In this document: piece by piece, positions 1-13,160 of the stretch
Position numbering within the stretch: position 1 is the stretch's first letter
How the letters are laid out: every line of letters starts with the position of its first letter
Source of the DNA: Manduca sexta
Taxonomy: Eukaryota > Arthropoda > Insecta > Lepidoptera > Sphingidae
Length of the DNA stretch: 64,000 bases
Assembly: GCF_014839805.1 (NCBI RefSeq)
Contig: NC_051141.1
Coordinates: 9,618,777-9,682,776 of the forward strand
Direction of reading: 5' to 3'
Translations under genes and position numbers: made by a program
The notes under the pieces: generated by a model
Databases searched by the model: none
Told to the model about the DNA's origin: nothing
Seen by the model: the letters and a program-made list of their open reading frames with translations, nothing else

Positions 1-2
1 AA

Positions 3-1181
3 CATCATGAAGATATTGGTCATGTCGGTGGAGGAGGAGGTTTTGGAGGTTACGGAGGAGGTGGCCACGGCGGAGGAGGAGGCGGGGGTGGCCACGGTGG
101 CGGATTTGCCGATCATCTTCATGGAGGCTTTGCGGACCATCTCAAAAGCCATGGCGGAGGACATGGCGGTGGATTCGGTGGCGGCTTTGGAGGAGGCTAT
201 GGCGGAGGCGGACACGACTTCGGTGGTCACGGTGGCCATGATTTAGGAGGTGGACACGGTGGATTTGATTTGGGTGGACATGGTGGTGGCGACTTTTTAG
301 GTGGCCACGGAGGACATGATTTTGGAGGTGGCCACGGAGGCCTGGGCGGTGGATTCGGCGGCAGCCACGGTGGTGGATATGGTGGTCACGGCGGTCTTGG
401 AGACGATCATAGCGGCGGTTTTGGCGGAGGCCACGGAGGTGGACACGGCGGTGGCCTTGAAGGCGGATTTGGCGGAGGCCATGGAAGCGGATTTGGCGGC
501 GGACATGGAGGCGGGTTCGGCGGTGGTTACGACGGCGGTCACAGCGGAGGATTTGGTGGAGGCCACGACTCAGGATTAGGACATGATCATGGCGGCGACG
601 GTATTGATGGTGGCTACGGAAGTCATGGATTTTCATCTGGAGGTCATGATAGTTACAGCGGTGGTGGCGGTGGATTCTCAGGACATGACAGCTACAGCAT
701 AGGAGCTCATGACAGCAATGACTTACATGGCGACCATGGCGGTGGAATAGGCGGTGGCCTCGGTGTTGGGTTAGGTGGACATGACAGTTACAGCGTTGGG
801 GGTCATGGTTTTGGTGGTGGCGGCGGCCACGACAGTTATTCAACTCACAGCAGTTACGATTCCTTCGGCGGCGGTGGCGGCGGCGGTCACGACCTCGGCG
901 TTGACAGCTATAGCTTAGGCGGAGGAGGATCCCTGGGCGGCGATCATGGAGGCGGCTTTGGTGGCCATGGAGGAGACAGTTATAGCGTCGTCGTAAGCGG
1001 ACATGGAAGCGACGGTGGACACGGAGGAGGCTTTGGGGGTGGCCATGGAGGAGGTCATGGTGGATTCAGTTTAGGTGACCTTGGTGGAGGTCACGGTGGT
1101 CATGGTAGTTTTGGCGGCGACAGTTATACCAACGCAATAGGAGCTGGCCACGGAGGCGGCCCGTACCACAGAAGAAAGTAA
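3..1181 (+). CDS. Gly/His-rich secreted structural protein, 3' part (5' end outside window)
   Basis: The frame is open from base 3 to a TAA at 1179-1181 (392 residues seen), so the gene starts left of the window. It is almost entirely Gly and His, built on GGGHGG, FGGGHGG and GYGG units. The second half adds a spaced motif: HDSYS four times, then VDSYS, GDSYS and GDSYT. The C-terminus is short and basic (HRRK). This composition is typical of insect cuticle or eggshell-type glycine-rich proteins, where aromatic-spaced Gly loops give elastic or adhesive matrices and His can bind metal or quinones. By analogy with the gene at 29.8 kb, which joins a signal peptide and a KKVVIHVP motif to a Gly/His tail, this may be the tail of another member, with its head in upstream exons. 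That link is inference. A possible polyA signal AATAAA lies at 1514-1519. Long reverse-strand frames here are shadows of the codon bias. Confidence 0.8.
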   Translation, partial: HHEDIGHVGGGGGFGGYGGGGHGGGGGGGGHGGGFADHLHGGFADHLKSHGGGHGGGFGGGFGGGYGGGGHDFGGHGGHDLGGGHGGFDLGGHGGGDFLGGHGGHDFGGGHGGLGGGFGGSHGGGYGGHGGLGDDHSGGFGGGHGGGHGGGLEGGFGGGHGSGFGGGHGGGFGGGYDGGHSGGFGGGHDSGLGHDHGGDGIDGGYGSHGFSSGGHDSYSGGGGGFSGHDSYSIGAHDSNDLHGDHGGGIGGGLGVGLGGHDSYSVGGHGFGGGGGHDSYSTHSSYDSFGGGGGGGHDLGVDSYSLGGGGSLGGDHGGGFGGHGGDSYSVVVSGHGSDGGHGGGFGGGHGGGHGGFSLGDLGGGHGGHGSFGGDSYTNAIGAGHGGGPYHRRK

Positions 1182-4057
1182 GCCATTCGTGGTGGTTCTA
1201 AGCCAACTAAGTCATAATCTTCTTATTATTAATATGGACTACTCATCCAGTTTATAGTACAACTTGTTATTGTAAATAGTATATTACATACTTTAAGTTA
1301 TTGTTGCTTTATTTTATACAGATTATTTAATTATATCTATAAAAAAATGTTATACTATAAAAGTGTTTTATTGCTAAAATGTCCGAATGATTTTTCCACA
1401 AAATATTTATAAAATATTATTTGATATTAAAATCTTCTCCTCAATATTCTCTTACCTGGTTATCTAATTGTAGTTTTTTAAGCAATGTGTCGAATATTTC
1501 CAAAAAAATTGTTAATAAATTTCTGATTTAGCTCAATAATATTATTCTGCATGTTGAAATAGAATTTATAGTTAGTTCTTGGTTAAAGGCAAAATAATCA
1601 AGTATTTTAGTTAGTCCTTATTACACTAAAATAGGGGTTAGAGACACAAAAATCCTTACAGAGCCTATTTCCTTGTTTCACAACTTCTGTTTCATAAATG
1701 TACAAGACAGCCAAATACAAAAGTCACATTCAAACCGGTGCTGGCAAATAAATGGTAATAAAATGAGTACTATCTATATTAGCTGTTTAATATGACACCT
1801 AACAAATAAAATTTGCTTAAAACTTTAAAAACCCCAAAGCCCCCAAACAAATATGGAAGATTATTTATTTATAGTAGTTGCAGAAATTATTTAGCTTTTT
1901 ATGATTAACCGCCTGAATGAGATCGACCACTTCTGGAGGACCCGGTTAATTACGTGAGCGAGTGTTTAATTTATCATGCACCTAAAAATAAAAAAAGAAA
2001 AAAAAAACGAATAAAAAATAATTTCGGGTTAACATAATTTATGGGTATCTTGATAAAAAAATCAGAACAAATCATTCAAATATCTAGATCAACTGAAATC
2101 TTATATTACATTAATATTCTTATGATATAGATATTAGTTAAATAAAAAAAAATATCTCTCATCTCATCTAGACCTCCCCTAGAGCGCGCCCCGTTGCTCG
2201 GTTCTCCGCTCTCCTCATTCTGCGTCCACCAATATGCAGGCGTCTAGTTTCTGTTCTGGGAATATTACATAAAGTGCTCGCGACTTAATCCTATATATTT
2301 TACCCGGATAGAAAGTAGCTTTTGTCTTTCCCCGAGTCTTAAACCATCTCCATACTAATTTTCCTAAAAATGTGTTCAATAGTTTCAAGTTGGTTTAAAT
2401 ACTTTAGGAAGAGATTCGGACGGATTAAAGAATTTCCATTATAAAATTAACGAATCCAAATTATCCAAAAATTTAGACAGCCAAAGTAAAGGTAACATAT
2501 GGCAGACATATAATGTAAATTCTTTTTTCATAAGTATTATAGATTTCGAAGATACAGCTTCTAAACATTTTGCGGTTATCGTGCCGTTTTTTTTAAGGCT
2601 TTAACAAACAAACTGCACACTGCGGCACTGGACCATGGATTTATATAAAAATGTAGCAATGATTTATGACTGACGGTTCTATAACTATACTTACGTAAAA
2701 CAACATGCATTTGGGTATGATTTACCGTCCACTTCGTTTCTGGGTTAATAATTGTTACGACGGCTTCTTCCGGCGAAAGCTGTTTAAGGAAATTATTTCG
2801 TTTTTGAGGATTAATATACGTATATGAATGTCCAATTTTGTGGGGGTTCTTAGTAGTAATAATACAACATTCAAATAAGATTGTTATTCAATGCCATTGA
2901 CATGTGTTTTCTATGCTATTTTATTGAGTTGCTAAGTAGATAAACACTCATTATGTTTTACAACGGATGGTTGTAAATGAGCAAGAACACATTTGTTCCC
3001 ATCTACTACGAACTTTCTTACGTAAAGTGTTGTTAATCTCAGCGTGCGATTCGATAGGATCTTGAGTACCTGTTTGTTATATAACTGCACCCGGCGCGCC
3101 CTTCACTCGCAGATCGCAGCTCGCACTTCCCATAGTAGTTCCTCCATGTACAGTTAAACACAAAAGTAGTTGAACAAATTTACAACTTCAAATCGCACTT
3201 ATACACGTCATGTATAAGTAATTGATTTGTTTTTTTTTTAAGAAGTAAAGTAAATGCCTTTTAAGTAAGGTTACTCTATCTGTGTTGTCTTGTCTCATTT
3301 GTTTATATTGATAATTAGTTATGGATGATTAGTGAGTTTAAATTTATAAAATATTAGGAATAAAATTTAGTAGAAGACGCTTAACATGGAGATATAAAAA
3401 AATATATTGTGATGTACCGGTATACATTAATCATAAATGGTTTAAGTTGCATACTTTTTAATGCTTAAGAAATTATTTAAAATATTCACGGAAAATATTG
3501 TATGGACAATAGGAGCAACGATTCAACTATGGTGGTTCATATTACTTATAATATTCCTAAATTTGTTCACTGTTTATATTCTCAATAAACAGTCCGACTT
3601 AATTGGGTTCAGTTTTTAATATTTATTCATTCAAGTACGAATGACATGCTTACAATCTCACCATGGTAATACGGTTTATAATAAAAATAATCTTTTGTCA
3701 TACTTACTTTGATCAATATACTCTGATGTTGAACTATTTTCAAATTGTAACCTCTAGAGTATTTTTAAAGAACAATAAAGCGCCTATTGAAATTCGTATC
3801 ATTCATTTTATTTACATTTGTATTTTTATTCTGTCAATTTGCTTAAATATTCGTATGAAATGCACAAATGCGATTGTCGTTCGCATTTTATATATAGCTA
3901 ATAATCAGACATGATTACTTTAGCTATAACATTTCTTAATAAATAATAAACTAAATCATAGGAGAAGGAACAGTTTTTAGATTTCATCAGTCTCATTTTA
4001 GTTCACCTGTAGTTTAAGAATAATTGATTAAACTCTGACTTGTTCACTTTTATTGTT
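1182..4057. other. Intergenic, AT-rich, between two convergent genes
   Basis: No gene is seen. The 3' ends of the Gly/His-rich gene (+) and the large secreted gene (-) point towards each other here. About 2291-2400 is a decayed interspersed repeat, related to the one near 25.1 kb. Around 3065-3140 is a GC-rich, promoter-like patch (TATATAAC, then a GCGCGCC stretch) that has no recognised exon downstream. Confidence 0.6.
2291..2400 (+). repeat. Decayed interspersed repeat (shared with 25.1 kb)
   Basis: It shares the ordered blocks 'gtctttcc', 'gag.ct.aaac' and 'atctccatac.aa' with about 25120-25165. This matches the style of very common lepidopteran dispersed repeats. Family name not assigned. 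Confidence 0.45.
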
Positions 4058-7000
4058 TTAAATTTTATCACCGTACTTCAGAGTACCCATTGTACTTGAT
4101 GATTCTTCGTTGTTCTTATACGAATAATTAGGCCCATTCAGTATTGTGCGTGTGGGCATTGGCTTTACTGGTAAACTAAAATCTTTGCTCTGGGGGTTTA
4201 GTTCCGCCGTAGGATATTTTTGTCTGTGATCTTTGTGAATGTCAAAGTTTTTATCCTTTTGTCTGTGCCTTTGCCTTGTATCAGTCATGTAATCAATTGG
4301 CTCTGTCACCAAAGCTTCCGTACTTTGAACTTCATAACGTTCTGGTGGCTGACTAGTTGTCGTCGCTAGAGACGACGGGAAGGGCGTAGTTGACAGATTG
4401 GGTGCTTCAGCATACTGGAAGTTGTTGTTTGATGCCTCCGCTACCGACAACTGGTCACCATTTAACGCCTTTACTGCCATGGCTGAATAGTAGGGATGAA
4501 CTGGCGATGTTTCTTTTATCGTAAATGGTGTAGACGTGACATAATCTGGTATTTTCGGTTGATCATACTCATTATAATGTTCTAAAGCAGTTGGAGAACC
4601 ATCGTTCATTGATATAGCCGAGATACCAGAATCTTCCAGATGATCAACTGTAGTGTGATGATCTAGTCCTCCAAAATTAATATTCTGTGTTGAAACAGAT
4701 TTCTTTTTCCCTCTTTTCCCTTGATACATCCATGATGGATTCTCGTTTCTTTCTTCATTTGTGTTATATACGATAGCTGATGGTGACGCGTAAGTGTCAT
4801 ATCCAAAGTTGTTGGAATAACTATTATCTTTGAAATTTAATAATGGATCTTGATACTTTGTGAACCCAGCTGGACCGGTAAAGTGCCCGTGATATGGTTT
4901 GGGCTTGTAATCATGTACTATTGTAGAGGATACAGAGAAAGGTGCAGGGACACTCGCCTCCTGTTGTCGATAATCAGTCACTTGTTTCCCACTGTTGAAA
5001 TAAAGTGCTGGAACTACATTACGCGGTTTCGAATATCCCTTATCTTTAAATTTAAACGATGGTAAAGGTCTGTAATCGTCTACATTCATTTCCGTTGAAG
5101 CCCCATAATGTGGTGGAGAATTCGTTGGTTTTTGTATGTTTCGTATCCTGTTGTATGGATTATACATATTTTCGTAGTAAGAATAATCTTTTACACCTGT
5201 TGGCTTTGTGGGCTTTGTGTATTTATGGGAATATTTATTTTTGACTAATTTCGGCACCCCCCCAATGCGTAATCCTTGACTGTTATAAGAAACCTTTGGA
5301 GGTATTGATAGAGGATCTCTAACTACGTCCATGTCCGGAGGAATCTCCCCGTGATCGTGGAAAATGTGATCATGTGTAACTTCACGGGGGTTATAAGCTG
5401 CGTATTCCAGATGAGATGGCGTTCCCATGGAACCTATGGAGGCAAATTCTGCTAACGCATCCGATGGATAAGCCAGTAGCGTTTGTGGCTTCTTCATAGG
5501 CATTAATGGGTGCGGCGCGGAAAGTGCAGAAATACCGTTAACAGGGCTTACTCCGACCATACTGGTTATTTGAGTAGACCCGTCGTCGAAAACTAACTTG
5601 TGGATATGCTCTTCGCTGTATGTGTGTATGTGTTCGGTATCACCGTCGATTATTTTTTCAACTCGTTGCGGTTTCTTAATTTTTCTTATAGTCCCAGACC
5701 CGTCCAGGTCAGAATAAAACTGTTCGTGAAATGTCGACACCGGATGTTCCTCTTCCGGCTGTGGCCGTCCACGTATAACAACCCTCTTCGGTTTCGTCTT
5801 CCGCCCGACCTTTTTGCGTGGTTGTTCATTGACCTTTACTACTTTAACTCGCTTGGGTGGATGATTAGATGGGGCTGCCGCCGCTCCGGAAGGTGCTGAG
5901 AATGCAGTCGGAACATACGAATGTTCTGTCTGTTCCGGCGGGGGAGCCAAATCATACTCTTGGTCATCCCATTCAGTCGGTGGAGGGCCGTAGTAACCTC
6001 GCGCACGGTATAGGGGCAAAAGTTTAGATGACGCCGCCAACATCCCAGGCACACGACCTTGGGTCTCATCATACACTTCAATTGAGTTTAACGGCACGAT
6101 ATTCGTTACCGCTGGCAGGGCGACGTTAGTTGGCACTGCCACCGCCCCTTCAGCACTGGGCATGTATGCCGGCGCATACTGCGAAGACGCAGGATGATTC
6201 GTGATATATATCTTTTTGTGATGATGAATGTGTTTCACCTTTTGTGGTAAATGTATGCGGATCTTTTTCCTGAAACAAAATAAATACTTATTTATTGCTG
6301 TATTCATAAGTAACAGCAATTCGATTGCACGCTTCGTGAATATGTTTTTGCTATGAAGTTGTTCCGTCTAGTGCAGAGTCATTGGCATAAAACATGACGC
6401 GGTAGCGGCTTTCCCTCTCGATGAGCGGCGACGCAGCGACGTTGCACACGCGTATCGCCACGAACGCTCTAGTCCGTCACCCTCGCCAACATGTATTCAG
6501 TGACAGTGCGCAGTGACGTGCGTATAGTAACGATCAACGTAATGTTAAGCGATGATTAACAATTTTGATTAGTGCCGCTTATTTTCTAACATAATAAGCC
6601 GTCAAGCGATGTACCGTTGAAAAATTCGCACTTTCTAGGCAATGGGCGATGATTAGTCGCCTGGTGGAGTCGAGTCCCTACCTTTTCGAGTTCAACGTTC
6701 ATGCAATTAGCGCAGCGGTGAAACACAACAATTATGGCACAACGGGCGGCACACTGACATTGAACATTTACAGTTTCCATCGCTTTGCTTGTGGATTTAA
6801 AAATAAAAGTACCTTCGCAGTAATTAGATGATTAAAATCGAAACTAGTATAAAAAATGTACTCGAATATGTTTTACTAACTCATAACATACCTTCTAGCT
6901 GCGAGAAACATACTTTAAAACTAACGGAAATTCTTTATTAATGAATTCATTCCGCAAGCGTCAATAAAATATTTATATGAATTTGGGAACATATTATATT

Positions 7001-7125
7001 TAATATTAAATAACTATATCTTCCACATTCCAATTACACTAAAATAAATTAATTGGCTATCCTAGTACTTACTTAGGTCCTTCTGCCGTAACATGAATGG
7101 AAGCAACAGCAACCAAAAGAGCGAA
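4058..7125 (-). CDS. Large secreted His/Pro/Tyr-rich matrix-like protein (5' exon missing)
   Basis: Two exons are clear. The signal-peptide exon at 7073-7125 (53 nt; FALLVAVASIHVTAEGPK) lies between a 'ttgttgcag' acceptor and a GTAAGT donor. The 2.2-kb last exon at 4058-6269 follows 'tttgtttcag'. Joining them in phase 2 gives EGPK-KKIRIHLPQKVKHIHHHKK, the family motif right after the signal peptide, then 736 further residues to a TAA. The body has a basic block (KRVKVVKV...RKKVGRKTKPKR), a His motif (DTEHIHTYSEEHIHKLVF), Ala/Pro-rich and Tyr/Pro-rich segments, and no recognised enzyme domain. AATAAA lies at 4049-4054, only 4 nt past the stop. The first exon must supply ATG and end in phase 0, like the 18-nt exons of the genes at 44.9 and 29.8 kb. 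Several short ATG-GT candidates exist upstream and I cannot choose among them. A cuticle or matrix role is inferred from signal peptide and composition. Confidence 0.8.
6270..7072. other. Intron of the large secreted gene
   Basis: This is the phase-2 intron between the signal exon and the long last exon. It contains a CG-rich patch at about 6390-6520 that could be a regulatory element or an old repeat. No coding exon is seen in it. Confidence 0.6.
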
Positions 7126-8866
7126 CTGCAACAAATACGAAATAATCTTAAAACGATTTAATAATAATTCAGCTTTTCATTTGCGATAAATGATGGAGCA
7201 ATGTTTTTCTAAATATTGAAAACAATGGATTATTTAAATTAAAGTTTAGAAACATACAATCGATAAGCAACGCATTTTAACCCTGAAGACGAAAGGTTTT
7301 TTTATATTGACGTTACGCGGGTGTCATTAGTCGTCTAGAATTTGTAGCTTATATGTAAGTGATCAAAGGAAAATACTTTACTTATATAATTACTATTTAA
7401 ATATTTTCTCTATATTGTCTCTAGGTCCAATGAGAAATGAAAAGATTACTTATAGTGGAACAATGCGCTGTCTGTTTGAAATTTTACCACTAAGTACATA
7501 ACATTAATTTAATTAAGCGAATTAACATAAAGGTAAGTAAAACACTAGGTTTGGCAACTGTTGGAAATTATAACTAATCAATTTAAAACAAGGTATTAGG
7601 TATATACAAAAACTTTGTGCTGATCATTGTACCTATGGATCAGGAACACATTGATAATAAAATTTATAAATTTTTAAACTCATGTAAACTAATAAGTTAT
7701 TTTACTTTATCAACATAATTTTAATGATAAATATAGCTACAGGCTAATTTATTTAATGTAAACTAATTCTTTAATTAACATTTTTCCAAATTCAATCATT
7801 TAATTTATTAATATTGCACAAGAGTTAAAAGTTAACAGTTTGCTTTTAATGCTATTTTTTAGTAAACTAGCAGAAAATAGTGAGGTAATATTGTCATTTA
7901 AGTTTATGAGTAGAAAACAATTTTAATGTCTATTTTTTTGTATCAACATTGTGATATTGTGCATAATTTCTTTGTTAAATCAATTGCAATAATCTTGCAT
8001 GGAAGTTTGATAACCACTGCAGTCGTTTAAAAGTTTATATTAAAGTTTTGTATAAAATGGTATCTGATTTATACGCTGCTTAATGCTTTAGAAAGTAAGA
8101 CAATTTTGACTATCTTGGAACATAGAACGTTTACCAATCAATAACTTTTAGCTGAAGTTCACGAACACAAATATGCCACTAAAAATGGAATCACTTTGTA
8201 CACAATCCATAGTTTTCACTGAACGTCACCACACGCACGATACAGAAATTCATGAATATCCGTATGATACCGACCAATTTCAACCAATCCATTGCCGTCT
8301 CCAGCTGTTGACGGCCGTGGGACTAATATTAGTTCAACTTTTTTCTCCAAAATTTCCTTAACACTTGTTGAAACCGCACTGGCCTTCAAGACCATATGAT
8401 AATTTTCGCAGTGCGCCTGTTTATTTATAACATTCATTTTCACGGCTGAAAGAATCCTCGCGACGCACGTATCGACACATTCGTATTGCACCGACCGGCT
8501 GGACGCATCGGCGACACTCCACTACCATAATAATAGTACAATAATTATTATATTATAAATAACGATATAAGCTTTAAATTAGAGTGAAAATTAAGAGTAA
8601 TAAAATATTTATTTTTCCTTTATTTTTCGCTTCTTATAAATTTAACATCAGTAATATAGGATTCTCATATCTAATACCATTAGAACGAAACGCATTTAAT
8701 TAATGAAATTTAAGGATGATGTAAATTTATTACTATGAGGAAGAAGACATTGAGTTTTGGAGATTTAGGCGTACCTATGTTAATTTTTTTCATAAGAGTA
8801 CATCTAGCGCCAAATAATGGTATAGAATATAAATAAAGATTGCTATTCAATACAGTGCCTGATATA

Positions 8867-8910
8867 CAATTAATACACGGTGAAATCACTGTATTAACGT
8901 GTATTAATTG
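8867..8910. repeat. Inverted repeat, 13-bp perfect arms
   Basis: Arms CAATTAATACACG (8867-8879) and its complement (8898-8910) are separated by 18 nt. A second complementary pair, TACAGTG (8851-8857) and CACTGTA (8887-8893), crosses it, so two alternative foldings exist. Confidence 0.6.
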
Positions 8911-10353
8911 CACTTAGTTGCCAGATATCGCTGATAAATTAATCCAAATTACAAATCGGGGGCCTTCTTTTGCTCCCGCCTCCTCGTTACGTTGATTCAC
9001 GTAATTTTGTCTAGAGACGATTTTAGCTCACACGGTAAACGATGTACACAGTAATTCTGCAATGGAAACACTCATTTAATATTTTGTTTGGTCACGTGGT
9101 CAATGGTCACTATGAAGAATTTTAAACTGCAGTCAGTCAGTCGGCTACTTTTATCGGAAGCTTTCAGAGTAATAAAGGAGGATGGTAGAAGCAGGCTTCA
9201 TTCCTGGGTGGTCCATGTTGCATAGAGTATTTTGGAATCACTTAATTGTTACATAGGATGAAACGTGGTGATGCCCGAAGTCGTTTCCAATTTTAAACGT
9301 TGATTAAACTATTTGATTGAAATATGAACGGAAATATTTTAGTCAGAGCACCGACATACGCAAGTTAGGACTATGAAAAAAACTAGTGTCCAATCGCTGT
9401 GTCGGTATATTAGTTTTCTAATTGAGGTAATCGCATAAAAAATCAACTTTATTTCGTTACGTTGGATATAAATCATTATAAAAAGCCAATTAACTGCCGC
9501 AAAATTATAGACGACTCAAACGACACACGTCACGCATGTATCATTGTCAGGACTTGGCGGCGCATCGACAGCGACGCTATAGTATTCTGTTACCGCATAA
9601 AGTTATTGCACATAATTATTAATGATCTGTATAATCACAAGATTTAAAACGAAAACCAAGTATCCAATAATTTATTGTGTATAGTATATTTATTTTTGGA
9701 TGGTATATGCTTCTTGAAAATCAAATAATGTATATAATTAATCATCGGGTGCCACATGTATGTAAGAGTATCACTTAAGAACTTTTCGACCGGTTTGACT
9801 GATTACTTTTCATTGTGCTCCTAATTATCAGGACATGGTTTGTATCAAAGAATAATTTTGGAAAATAAACTGTAAAGTTCGGCAGTTTGGATTATATTTT
9901 TGTATGGGAATAATTTGTGAGAGGTTAGTTAGTTCCAGCTTGAATCATAGGATAATTTTGAACCTGATGGTATATTGTCGAGACTTAAAAGATGAAAGAT
10001 AGTTTACATAAAATGCGATCTGTGGCAGGACAACGTGCTCCTTCTCTATGTGAAAATAATTTTCGTTTTGTATTTTATATTATGATTTACATATTTAATA
10101 AATACAAAATCAGTCTTCACTTATTTTTCTTAAGGGACATTTGAATTGAAACATCTCCAATCAAAGGAAAATTTCCACATATTTATAAACTATGGAAATA
10201 TTGAAACTTGGTCTTTTATTCACAATACATAGCAGAAACGTATTTATAACGTCAAAATACCTACCAATGCATTTATTGTTTAATATATTACAATGCCATA
10301 GCAGCAAACCTAATTTAATAATATCTTTTGTCATCATTACCTTGGATGAATTT

Positions 10354-11030
10354 GCATAATGATTTCTTATGTTTACGCGAATGTTAGACATTAAATTAAA
10401 CTATTTTTCCGGGGTTTATCGCGGTTTTAATATTTTAATTTTCTCCCGACGTTTCGAAGACTTTGCAGCCTTCATGGTCACGGGGGGACTGAGGTGTCGT
10501 TCATCCCCAAAGTCAAAGATACAGTATCTACCTACATTTTACAATACATTTGGTGGTCCGATCTACGCAGAATGAGCTCACAGTGTCTTGAAGTCTGGCA
10601 GCCGGTCTTTTGGGTTGCGATTTAATTAAATGTATAACTGGCTTGTGCAAGCTTTCAATAAAATTCCCTATTAAATTAGGATGTTTTTTAATTTTGATAG
10701 CCTCGCGAATCATCCTAGGCAAGAATCGGTGTTCTTTGGCATGGATTTGTGGCTTGTCTAGTCGATAATGATTGGCGCCTCCTTCAGAGTGTTCACCGAC
10801 TGCTGACTTCGTAGAGCGTCGGTGTTTCACGTCAGCTATATGTTCTTTTACATGGGTCCCTTTATTTATTTTTGTATGCCCGATATAAGAGAGGGCACAG
10901 TTGCAATCTATTTTGGATACTCCCGGTTCTTGTAGAGGTATATGGCACTTGAGTCTTCGAAATATCAGGAGAAAACTAAAATTTTAAAACCGGGATAAAA
11001 TCCGTAATAATAGTTTAATTTTAATAGGTA
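10354..11030 (-). mobile_element. Penelope-like retroelement, 5'-truncated, with inverted terminal parts
   Basis: The reverse strand of about 10528-10950 encodes the C-terminal part of a Penelope-like polyprotein, the GIY-YIG endonuclease region (GVSKIDCNC...LSYIGHTK) followed by a tail that closely matches the element at 59.7 kb. The Tyr of the GIY box is replaced by Ser, and the part after KKHPN is out of register, so this copy is dead. To the left (10354-10500) is the 3' terminal sequence in the same orientation as the coding part. To the right (about 10951-11025) a second, diverged copy of part of it lies in the opposite orientation, which is known for Penelope insertions. TTGGATGAATTT (10342-10353) and TTGGATGATTTT (11031-11042) flank the element, an 11-of-12 match that reads as a target-site duplication. 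Confidence 0.85.
10528..10950 (-). pseudogene. Penelope-like GIY-YIG endonuclease fragment
   Basis: This is the coding remnant inside the element above. The frame is open from about 10950 down to a stop at 10528, but it starts inside the endonuclease domain with no reverse transcriptase and no start codon of its own. Compared with the copy at 60.4-60.9 kb it shows GVYKID changed to GVSKID, the basic run TKRNIGTR changed to TKINKGTH, and a frame-altering change near the C-terminus. It is not expected to be functional. Confidence 0.8.
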
Positions 11031-12940
11031 TTGGATGATTTTAAAAGATAATTAACCTACTTAGTAAAACAGATCCTAATGTCCGAGCTAAATATTAGTC
11101 AGTAAAGTCCCGCTAGGCCTTCAGCTATTATTAATTGTAATGGAATTCTTTAAATTTATATATGAGTAATAAAATATTTGTTGTAACCTATTTTGTGGGT
11201 GTACTTCTCACTCATAGTTCTATGCATCTCGCTGTTATTTTACTGGCAATGTTCAATCAATGTATATTTAATTAATATAGTAGTGTAAACATTTATTTTC
11301 GTTTCAGGTCACACACGTTTCACATAAACAAACTGATGAATTACGCAGAGCAACAGATCCAGTAAAACGAACGTTTGCGTGTCGGGGCGGTGTCCGCACG
11401 CGATCTCGCATCCGCGTTTATAAACATTAGCGTAACATATGTACGTACGTATGTTTTCAAGGAAATATTCATCGGCAGCCACTCTGATATATCAATTAAT
11501 CAGCTTGTTCAATAGAAGCTGTAATAAATACGTGGAAAACAAGGCCAAGTTCTTTATTAACAATGTTATATTATGCCGAATTACATTTGTTTATAATATT
11601 GGCTTTAATGTGAGGGCGATAGTGTGATATAGTTAGACATCTTCATAAAATCATTTATGTCCATATATTATCTTCTCATAATTTTGTAGTAATTGGTACG
11701 CTAAAGGACAATGCCCAAAACCAGGCTATCTTTGCGTCAGTCATGCGTCTTAACCAAATATTCACGAAAAATCATCATTTTAATTATTACTTCATTTATA
11801 TTTATTTCAGTCATAAGCGAACGGGGGTTTAAAAGATATGAAAAAAAAAAGTTGTTTAATTGTTGCAAATGAAACACCGGATAATTTACTGCCAATATGG
11901 CGAATTGATACCAATTCATAACAAATTCCCTTTTTAAATGGAATAAAAAAGTAAATATTACGTACAATAAATGTGCCCGTACTTGAATCTATAATGTATG
12001 TATTAAATATATTATTCATCTCAAATATATTGTTATAAAATAATATATTTTACTTAATAATTATGACCAAACTCCAAATAGCGGGTAAAAAAAAGAGAAA
12101 ATATTAATTGTTCCAAAAAACAAACAAATAGCAACTTTTACTTGCATTGACAGAAATACAATAGTCGGCTAAAACATGTCTGGACTTTATTTTTAATTAA
12201 TGAATATATGGGTAAAAATTTTTATTACACTGGCAACTGAAATTAATGACATTTTGACACTTTAGATTTGTTTGAATGTTAAATCATTAAAATATTTTAA
12301 TATATTTTATCTTACTAAAGATCGGAGTGTATTTTAATGTTGAGTTGAAAAATCCTCTTTTAAAAAACAACGTGTATAGTGTGCGTTTCGAACTTTGAGA
12401 CCGAAGGCTTTTAATAAGTAACACAATGTCGTCTAGAGCCTAGATCCAGGACAGTTAATCGAGACGGCATATCCCGGCCGTGTATTGACTGTGCACCTTT
12501 GCGGCGCCACAGCAAAGACAAGTATATTCCTTGGACAAGCTGTCCAGTTTGTTAGTTATGTAGATTATTATTAACATACCCACAATGTGGGAAATATTTA
12601 GCTAAAGAAAACAGTTTAACAATAATAATAATCTGAACATGTTTACTCAACTTCTACATTATATTTTAGGTTTCAAGGCTGAAATGAGTTTATGCTTCCT
12701 GCTGGAGATCAGCTAATAGAGAGGTTCACAGACAACAACAACATGACATGACCCGACCAGCGCTGCAAGAAGTCACTCACTTCAGGAGTATATATAAACG
12801 TGCTGCAGCTATATTAAATTCTTGTTTTTATTTTGGGATGCCAAGAATATATACCTCTATTAAAAATATACATCTATATAAAAATATGCATCGGATTTCG
12901 TATTTCTGGTTTTATTTTTCTTCCCTATGATAAATAACTA

Positions 12941-13160
12941 CTGGCCTAATCAGGCTGTGAAGTGAGTTCCTGGGTTCGGTTTCCAGGCCAAGCAACATTT
13001 TATCTCGGTATTTTTAACATGAGTTGCCTGGGATCGGAATCCTCCAAATAGGGTTGGCGACAGGCATAAGGCCGGCCATAAAAACTAAGCTGGATCTATT
13101 CTACAATATGTGTTGACGCCATATTGGAGTGAGATAATGGTAGGTGGAAATAAAGATTAG
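12941..13160 (+). repeat. Possible tRNA-derived SINE remnant
   Basis: An A-box-like TGGCCTAATCAGG is followed about 30 nt later by a B-box-like GGTTCGGTTTCC, then by a non-tRNA body. The B box departs from the GWTCRANNC consensus and there is no acceptor stem, so it is not a tRNA gene. Confidence 0.35.

Noticed and set aside
142..843. Long reverse-strand frame rich in His and Arg (233 codons)
   Set aside because: It is the complement of the Gly/His codons of the plus-strand gene; no start context, splice site or domain.
8440..8530. First exon of the large secreted gene
   Set aside because: TATAAATA is followed by an ATG and a possible phase-0 GT, but the donor (GTTAAG) is poor and the spacing puts the start site on top of the ATG.
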